Origin: Gaeumannomyces sp. JS-464
Lineage: Eukaryota; Ascomycota; Sordariomycetes; Magnaporthales; Magnaporthaceae
Direction: 5' to 3'
DNA: 14,419 nucleotides
Assembly: GCA_002197995.1 (NCBI GenBank)
Contig: NGZR01000029.1
Span: 1-14,419, forward strand
The position numbers and the translations under genes are program-made. Below are positions 9,290 to 14,419 of this stretch, one piece after another (the stretch's first letter is position 1; every line of letters starts with the position of its first letter). The notes below the pieces were generated by a model. The model saw only the letters and a list, made by a program, of their open reading frames with translations, was not told where the DNA came from and made no database searches.

Positions 9290-10530
9290 ACACTCACCTT
9301 TCGCCTGCTGACTTACTTCGACACTTACGCACGCTGACTACTTTACTTACACGTTTACGACTCTTACACACTCTTTTACTCTGACTTACACTTCCTTCTT
9401 GACGTTACACACTGACACCTCTACGACACTTACACCTTTACACTTACACACACTACTCTTTTCACTACTTACACACTACACTGACACTACTTTTTACTAC
9501 ACCCTACTTACACGCCACTACTTTACTCGACACACTGACGGTACTACACTTTTTTCACCTACACGACTCTTTACACTACTTACCCTACTACGTGTACGTA
9601 CACACCTACCTTTTTTACTCTGACACCTACTACACTTACTTCTTCCTTTACTTGTCACACACACACACTTTACACGACACTCACACACTCACACTTACAC
9701 ACACACACCTTCTCTTTGACTTTACACTCCTACTTGTTACACACCGACACGACTTTACCACTACACTTACGTTGTTGGTTCACACTACCTGGCACGTACA
9801 CTGACCCCGTCTCCACTCTACTACACACTCCGCTTACCTCACGTGTGGACTTTACGACGTACGACACACGACTTACTTTACTTGTACACGACCACTACCT
9901 ACACACACGACACACTACACACACACGTACACACCTACACTGCACACGACACACACTTTTACGGACCCTTTACTTCACACACCCACGACTCTTACACTGA
10001 CTACTTACTTTTTACTACACACCCTTCTTCACGTTACACACTGTTCCTTACTTTTTTACTCACACACACACTACCACCTACTCTTTTCACACACTTTGAC
10101 ACACACTCTACTGGACTTTCGCACCTTTGACACGTGGACTACTTGCTCACACACACTGCGGTACTACACCTACCTCCACACTTACTACTCCTTCACACTT
10201 TACGACTACTTCTGTACTCTTGCACGTACTTACCCACCTACACTCGTGACCTGACACCCACGCACCCACCCACACACACACACGACTTGACACTTTTACT
10301 ACACGTACTACTCACACTACACGCACTACTGCACACTTTACACTCACTACACTCTTGCACGCACACCACCTTCACACTTCTTACTTACCGTACACGTTTG
10401 ACGACTACTCTACACACTTACACACACCCTTCACGCGTCACGTACACACCCCGTTACCACTACGTGACGGGTTCACTACCCCTTCACCACTTTTTTGTGA
10501 CGTACGACACACACTTTTCGTTTTTGGGGC
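9290..10530 (-). CDS. LAGLIDADG endonuclease/maturase-like unit 1 of intron 2
   Basis: Collapsed reading, minus strand. An N-terminal linker KRKFSTSQ precedes the first LAGLIDADG helix NPHYVTGFTDAEG (about 10410-10470). IIGVVIPHFEQYPLQS and KSIDFQIWKR follow, then IKNKEHLTEEG. The second helix is VSGFIDGDGSLLPV (about 9785-9840), followed by LRLTIGLN, HFDKYGLIGYKNI and HLTQEGINQIKDLR near 9370-9400. Both acidic catalytic residues (E of DAEG, D of DGDG) are present. The order matches a monomeric two-motif endonuclease of the kind found in fungal cox1 introns. The start is not determined; the frame may continue from cox1 exon 2 (GFG-KNKIKTFQL). Small losses break the frame. A linker seems to run on into the next unit. 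Confidence 0.7.
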
Positions 10531-10635
10531 CCTACTTTTTTTACCGTACACTACACACTTTACACTTACTTTTTACTCACTTACTCCTCGGACTACTTAC
10601 ACACGTTGACACACACGTTTTTACTTTTACTTCTT

Positions 10636-10673
10636 ACCCACACACTCCACCCTACTTACACTGCTGGCACTAC
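10636..10673 (-). CDS. cox1: cox1 exon 2 (mini-exon)
   Basis: Collapsed minus strand reads T-ATG-CCA-GCA-TTA-ATA-GGT-GGA-TTT-GGT, i.e. (V)MPALIGGFG, directly continuing exon 1 (FFMV) and preceding exon 3 (NFLMPLMVGG). It is only about 29-30 real bases long and has no apparent base loss. Both ends follow the group I rule: the upstream intron ends in G, and this exon ends in T. Confidence 0.85.
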
Positions 10674-10712
10674 CGTTTTACCCACTTTACACTGACACAC
10701 TTACACACTGCT

Positions 10713-10827
10713 GGACCTACTACTCTTTACTCTTTACACTTACTACACACTACTTTACTACACACTACTACTTGTACTACTTTACCTACACGACTACTTT
10801 CACCGTACTACGTCTCTGACGGACTCC
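10713..10827 (-). ncRNA. Group I ribozyme core of intron 1 (P7 and S)
   Basis: On the collapsed minus strand CCTCAGAGACTATACG (10804-10827) is the 5' strand of P7, and AAAGATATAGTCC (10713-10728) is the matching S element that closes P7 and leads to P9. GACTATA/TATAGTC pairing is visible. The 3' splice site follows about 40 window bases further on, at 10674. Confidence 0.8.
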
Positions 10828-10866
10828 TACCTACACTACACACACGTGTTTACACTACTGCTGCTT

Positions 10867-10898
10867 ACCTTCGTACCTCCGTACCTTCGTACCTTCGT
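10867..10898 (-). repeat. Four tandem copies of an 8-nt unit (7 nt when collapsed) in intron 1 core
   Basis: On the + strand the unit accttcgt occurs at 10867, 10883 and 10891, with the variant acctccgt at 10875. Collapsed, the minus strand reads ACGAAGT repeated. It sits just upstream of P7, in the loop region of the ribozyme core where length variation is tolerated. Confidence 0.85.
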
Positions 10899-11450
10899 AC
10901 GCGGCTACCCCTTGTACACACACGTACGCCACTACACCCACGCCCTTTTACCCGTTGGTTTCCTGCTGACTTGCCTACACTTTTTGACACACTGTTACCT
11001 GTACTTCTGCCTCTTTCTTTTTACACGACACGTACTGCACACGACCTACGTTCCACACACACCTCTTACACGGACTTCCACGCACACTACGTGACACACA
11101 CGACACACGTACACGACTACTTTCTACCCTTACCCCGGCCACTGCCACTTTACTACTACTTTACACTTTTACACTTTACGTTACTACTACTTTTACTACG
11201 ACACTACTACGACTTACGGACTACGTACACACTACACACTACACCACACTACACACTACACTACACTACACACTGTTACACACCACACTACACCACACTA
11301 CACACCTTACACACGTTTACCCTACCTTGTTTACTTGTCTACTTTTCACTTCTGTTACTTACGACTTACTACACTACTACTGCACCGTACGACACACACA
11401 CTCTACACACTACTTTACGGCGTACCTTTTACTACACCACACCACTTACT

Positions 11451-12817
11451 TTACTGACACACCTTTCTCGACTCTTTTGACTACACACTACTTACCCTTT
11501 ACACGGTTTACTTACTGTTTGACGGTACACTACACCGACACTACGTACCTTTCACCTACCACACGCTACACACGCTTCCGCGGCTTTACACTGTTACGAC
11601 TGGACTACACACTTTACGCTTCTACACGTACTCTTTACTTACACACACCTTCGACCTTTACGACACCCTACTACCTTTCACCTCACTCTTTTTCGTGTTT
11701 CTTCACGACACTGTGACCTTACCCTACACACACACACACACACCCCTGGTTTACCCTTTTACGACGCGCACCTCACTACTACTTACCTTTTACGACTCTA
11801 CCTACACGTACCCTCACTTTCCGCTTTTACGTCGACGTACACTACACCACCTACACACCCTCTTACGACTACACACGACACACGCACGACACCCACCACT
11901 ACACGTACTCACCCACGTTACACACGTTACACCTCACACCGACTACCACCACCGGACCTTACCCTCTGTTTCTTTACACTACGCTACACCTGTTTACTCC
12001 TCACTACTGACACTACACTTACCCACACACGGACGTCGTACCTTACCTTTTTTTTACCCTCTTTACGACTGGTTTGTTACACACTACACTTTGCACGGTA
12101 CGGACACACACACTACGCACACACCGTTACCACTACACCTACTCTACACTGGCGACTTTACACACTACACGACCACCTGTCCGCTACTACTCACACACTA
12201 CACACACTTTTACTTTGTACACGCGCTTACCACACACTACTACACACACTACACACTACACCCACCGACTGACACTACTACACACACTACTACGGCACGT
12301 ACACGGACACCTACCTACGCTACCTACGACTCTACCACTTACACGACTTTGGTTTTACACCTACTCACACTACACACACTGTTGTTCTACACTGCTACCT
12401 ACCTTGTTCTACACACCTTGACTTTCTCACTCCACTACACTACACACACTACGTTACACCTTACACTGTTGTTACACACACCCACTACTTTTTACACACA
12501 CTACACCGTACACACACCTCTACCGTGCTTTACGTTTTACACGTACTACGACACGGCACTACACACTACACGACACCTTACTTCACACCTACGCTACGGC
12601 TACGTTGACACTGACCCCACCACTACTACCACTGTTTACCCACTCTACACACCTTTCTCACCACCACTACACACCCCTTTTTGCTTCTTGGTACACCTTA
12701 CACGACACTACACTACTCTCTACTTCTTACACACACGGACTCCTGACACCTACACACCCTTACACCACTACTTTACTACTTTACTACACTCTTCACGGAC
12801 TCTTTACTGTACTCACT
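11451..12817 (-). CDS. GIY-YIG homing endonuclease, intron 1
   Basis: In the collapsed minus strand the catalytic N-terminal domain shows the GIY-like strand (G-x-YVWESL), then LDGKHVYVGHST as the YIG half (YVG variant), followed by RVSSYFMPSIL, KTKARRVLRYFKNMGF, IKLTIFIMDEKSSLEQVVALEQHFIDS and LKPNLNV in short overlapping pieces. Glu of the LEQ-HFID segment corresponds to the metal-binding Glu of the family. The C-terminal part carries DNA-binding modules: GKSHSEETRKKMSESIGSKVEV resembles NUMOD3/NUMOD1 repeats. The frame ends EKVS-TAA at 11451. The start ATG (12814-12817, MIHKDPEDYKYKY) is a proposal. Several single-T losses break the frame. The product would cut intronless cox1 and drive intron homing. 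Confidence 0.8.
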
Positions 12818-13000
12818 TACTTACTTGTTACCCTTGTTACGACACCACTTACTTACTTACTCGTTACTTTACTCTTACCCACGTTACTCACCCTTACCCT
12901 ACCACCTCTGACGACTACTTACCACGACACGACACACGGCACCACGACACACACTTGCGACTTTACACACTTACACACTACTACTACACACTTACTTTCG

Positions 13001-13319
13001 ACCCACTACACACGACACGACTCACTTACTACTTGCGTGGGCACGTTACTTACTACCTACTTGTACTACACTTGACTTACTCTGCTACTGTACTTGTACC
13101 ACCCTGGCCCACCTTACACTTCCACTTCTACACTTACACTACCGACACACACCGCTGTACCCTACACTACACACCACGACACACACTACACTGCGACACT
13201 TACACACTCACACGTTCCTACTACTCTTTACGCGTTTGTCGACTACACACACTCACTCTTTCTTTTCACACTACGACACACTTGACACGACTACGTACAC
13301 ACACGTACTTTTTTTCACT
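13001..13319 (-). CDS. cox1: Cytochrome c oxidase subunit 1, exon 1
   Basis: Cox1 is the catalytic, haem- and copper-bearing core of respiratory complex IV in the inner mitochondrial membrane. After collapsing, the frame reads STNAKDIGT, then (with small losses) the first transmembrane region LLGTAF, then LIRMELSGPGVQYIADNQ and LYNSIITAHAI, and ends ...IFFMV. These are the family's N-terminal landmarks in order. The proposed start ATG lies at 13316-13319 and gives an unusual N-terminus (MKKILLLSS...); a different start is possible. Compared with the expected frame there are several losses: about 4 nt near 13206-13213, one repeat unit near 13200, single bases near 13175, 13141 and 13025. The 3' end is set at ATGGT because the next exon supplies TATGCC, giving Val-Met-Pro across the junction. 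Confidence 0.85.
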
Positions 13320-13597
13320 TACTACTGACGTTTCTTGCTTGCACCACACTTACTCACCCACTCACTTACTTACGACACTCACTTTTCGACGGCCACCTGC
13401 TACCTACTCGTTACACTTGTACACACACACACACACACGACACACACACTACGTACACCACACTTTACACTTCACACTTACACTACTGACTTACACTTAC
13501 ACACTTACACACTTACGCACTACACTGTACACTACACGTACGCTTGACTACCCTCGTGTACACACACTACCGACACGCACCGACTGCTACCACACAC

Positions 13598-13689
13598 ACG
13601 ACTTACTGGACGGACACTCGACACCCTCTTACCTTACACGACTTTGCACACTCACACGTGTACACACCCACTTTACCTTCACTACACTC
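13598..13689 (-). tRNA. trnC: tRNA-Cys (GCA), collapsed reading
   Basis: Visible only after removing the surplus C. The acceptor stem GATTATG/CATAATC pairs perfectly over 7 bp with discriminator T. The D stem is GTAA/TTAC with loop ATGGT. The anticodon loop is TTGCAAA (anticodon GCA). The T arm has the canonical TTCGATT loop in GAGG-TTCGATT-CCTC. The anticodon stem is the weak part: only the two pairs next to the loop are regular, and a 2-nt bulge is needed on the 3' side, which fits base losses like those seen in cox1. Window length is 92 nt, about 72 nt after collapsing. It sits upstream of cox1 on the same strand. The spacers on either side (13690-13913 and 13320-13597) show no further tRNA; the one before cox1 is AT-rich with imperfect AATTAA palindromes. 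Confidence 0.8.
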
Positions 13690-13913
13690 TTACACACGTA
13701 CCGGTCTTTACACTTTACTTTACCCTTTGTTTCCTGTACTTCACTTACTACTTCTTTACTTGGGTCTACTACGCTACTTTTACTGTGTACGCACCTTACA
13801 CTTCTACTACCTACTTTACCCACCTTACGTACCGCACACTTACCTACACTTACGTACTACACACTACTACGACACTTACACACGTTACCACTACACTGAC
13901 CCTACCACACCAC

Positions 13914-14292
13914 TTACGTACCTTCTGTACCTTCTTCTACCTACTGACACACTACACGCACTGTCTACCTTCTTACTTTCACTACGTACGCCACGCACCT
14001 ACACACACACACACGACCACACACACACCACGCACACTACGACTTTACTTTTTTCGTTGACTGGTACACACCCGGACTCTCCACACACGGCGCTTTACGT
14101 ACGGTGGTTTTGGTTTACACTTTCACGGTTCACACCGGGTTCACGGACCCTACCACTGTCCTCCTACCCTCTGGTACGTTCTCACACGCACCCACTTTCA
14201 CCCCCTTTTACCCACTACACGGACCCTGGCACTTGGGACACCACACCACTGGTACTACGGTGGTTGTTGTGGTTGTGGCTGCTGACTCCACT
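13914..14292 (-). CDS. Unidentified small Q/P-rich protein (collapsed reading)
   Basis: I do not recognise this gene. In the collapsed minus strand an ATG (14289-14292) opens MDQQPQPQQPPIP. After two apparent single-base losses the frame continues as LPEVGGHVGPEPVEPEI, KPKPPTKAPLEIRFTINE, a hydrophobic stretch INLLLFLSFFSAGYY and a charged tail EIRSRHAYFIVEEVQKY, ending at TAA (13914-13917). The last roughly 70 codons are open without any correction, which is notable in this error-prone window. That, with the Pro/Glu composition and one possible membrane segment, argues for a real gene of about 95-100 residues. The stretch around 14040-14280 is much richer in G than its surroundings. It lies upstream of tRNA-Cys on the same strand. 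It could instead be the 3' end of a longer gene that starts outside the window. Confidence 0.4.
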
Positions 14293-14419
14293 TACACTAC
14301 ACTACTACGTTACACACCCACCCTACACACACGTACTACTTACTCCCACCACACGACTACACACTTACACACTACACACACTTACTTACGTACCACACTA
14401 CTCACCACACGTTACACAC
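14293..14419. other. Window edge, nothing recognised
   Basis: After collapsing the surplus C, this is AT-rich sequence upstream of the Q/P-rich reading frame. A short open stretch reads LLGGLTILL directly before the proposed ATG, so the frame might begin further upstream, outside the window. I see no tRNA or known gene here. Confidence 0.3.

Larger units (their letters stand above)
6157..10635 (-). mobile_element. Very long group I intron 2 of cox1, three LAGLIDADG units
   Basis: It separates GGFG from NFLMPLMVGG; the exons on both sides are contiguous in Cox1, so no coding exon is missing inside. It starts AAGAATAAAATAA and ends ...AAAATG (last base 6157). A single P7/S pair lies at the 3' end (6195-6277), with AATCCGTAGGAAACG near 6310 as core. 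Between the 5' splice site and the core are three successive LAGLIDADG units. Stretches without a motif are 9160-9290 (hydrophilic linker, apparently open) and 7690-7940 (AT-rich, nothing recognised). The length and three endonuclease units suggest successive invasions or a nested (twintron) arrangement. Confidence 0.7.
10674..13000 (-). mobile_element. Group I intron 1 of cox1, with GIY-YIG endonuclease
   Basis: It interrupts cox1 between FFMV and MPALIGG, a position where fungal cox1 genes often carry introns. The 5' exon ends in T and the intron's last base is G (10674), as expected for group I. The 3' part holds the core: a TTGCTGGAATCC segment near 11080, AATCAGCAGGAAACC near 10965, then P7 and S. 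The endonuclease gene lies upstream of the core. The stretch 10830-11450 between gene and P7 is core and AT-rich linker without another gene; 12818-13000 is AT-rich with nothing recognised. Group I introns self-splice as RNA and spread by their endonuclease. Confidence 0.8.
1..14419. other. Window-wide A-to-AC expansion (T-to-GT on the minus strand)
   Basis: Reading all lines, each A on the + strand is followed by C, with one exception at 7532 (c-a-t). T, G and C runs occur (up to eight T, five or six C) but no run of A; instead there are runs of AC such as 13421-13438. Dropping one C per A turns these into A runs of the same size range as the T runs. It also restores a tRNA, cox1 exons, group I intron P7/S elements and homing endonuclease motifs, all on the minus strand. 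The expansion is uniform across coding, RNA and spacer sequence. It is best treated as an artifact or recoding, not as native sequence. All other features were called after removing the surplus C; their boundaries are mapped back to the window. Confidence 0.95.

Noticed and set aside
721..10827. Five dispersed copies of acgtctctgac(ggact), at about 721, 3928, 4461, 6262 and 10811, first taken as a CRISPR-like or mobile repeat
   Set aside because: Spacing is kilobases and irregular. Collapsed and reversed, each is the conserved P7 strand TCAGAGACTA of a group I intron, four of them with an S element nearby.
13415..13455. (AC)n microsatellite or telomere-like repeat
   Set aside because: AC runs here and elsewhere are collapsed A runs; T runs of similar length occur on the same strand and no true dinucleotide repeat remains.
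13629..13823. Short minus-strand open frame
   Set aside because: It overlaps tRNA-Cys and is composed of codons created by the inserted bases.
243..14060. Many long open frames on the + strand, for example 11695-13899, 1093-2628 and 7976-9337, rich in Thr, His, Leu, Tyr
   Set aside because: With A always followed by C, TAA and TAG cannot occur on this strand, so frames are long by necessity. ATG is also impossible, so all start at rare codons. The proteins are translations of AC-rich text with no domain, and they run antisense to cox1.
1..14419. Natural insertional RNA editing, as in slime-mould or kinetoplastid mitochondria
   Set aside because: Known systems insert bases into RNA relative to DNA at chosen sites. 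Here the DNA carries an extra base at every A, including introns and spacers, so no known system applies; kept only as a remote alternative.
1..14419. Degenerate nuclear copy of mitochondrial DNA
   Set aside because: A nuclear copy would show substitutions and random indels, not a strict rule at every A; TGA-Trp codons and P7/S elements are intact after collapsing.

Overview
This window does not read as ordinary DNA. On the + strand every A is followed by C; the one exception I found is the A at 7532, followed by T. AA, AG and AT are otherwise absent, so the + strand has no ATG, TAA or TAG. If one C after each A is treated as surplus (equivalently, on the minus strand, one G before each T), a normal AT-rich sequence of very roughly 11 kb appears. 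Its minus strand carries a fungal-type mitochondrial locus read with TGA as tryptophan. All gene calls below rest on that reading. Coordinates are those of the window as given.

Layout along the minus strand, from high to low coordinates: a short unidentified Q/P-rich reading frame (13914-14292); tRNA-Cys (13598-13689); then the start of cox1, cut into short exons by group I introns. Exon 1 is 13001-13319. Intron 1 carries a GIY-YIG homing endonuclease (11451-12817). Exon 2 is 10636-10673. Intron 2 is very long and holds three LAGLIDADG units (9290-10530, 7940-9160, 6529-7690). Exon 3 is 6101-6156. Intron 3 has one LAGLIDADG gene (4880-6033). Exon 4 is 4239-4365. Intron 4 is small (3788-4238). 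The exon sequence for Thr-Gly-Trp-Thr-Leu then occurs three times (3771-3787, 2347-2366, 869-887), with LAGLIDADG genes between and after the copies (2500-3700, 1116-2270, 1-690). The window ends inside the second motif of the last endonuclease, so cox1 continues beyond base 1.

The organism suggested is a fungus or close relative with an intron-rich mitochondrial genome: cox1 of fungal type (STNAKDIG, LSGPGVQYIADNQ, VGGPDMA), code-4 TGA=Trp in cox1 and in the endonucleases, group I P7/S signatures, and GC-rich hairpin elements in AT-rich DNA. I cannot place the lineage further.

The A-to-AC expansion affects exons, introns, tRNA and spacers alike. Small deletions are superimposed on it at the level of the expanded sequence: acac to ac, ccc to cc, loss of about 4 bases in a repeat. 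The simplest explanation is a systematic data artifact (base calling, file conversion or deliberate recoding) followed by homopolymer or short-repeat errors. A real genome built this way would need removal of a G before every U in every transcript, which I regard as very unlikely but checkable. As deposited, no gene in the window is translatable.
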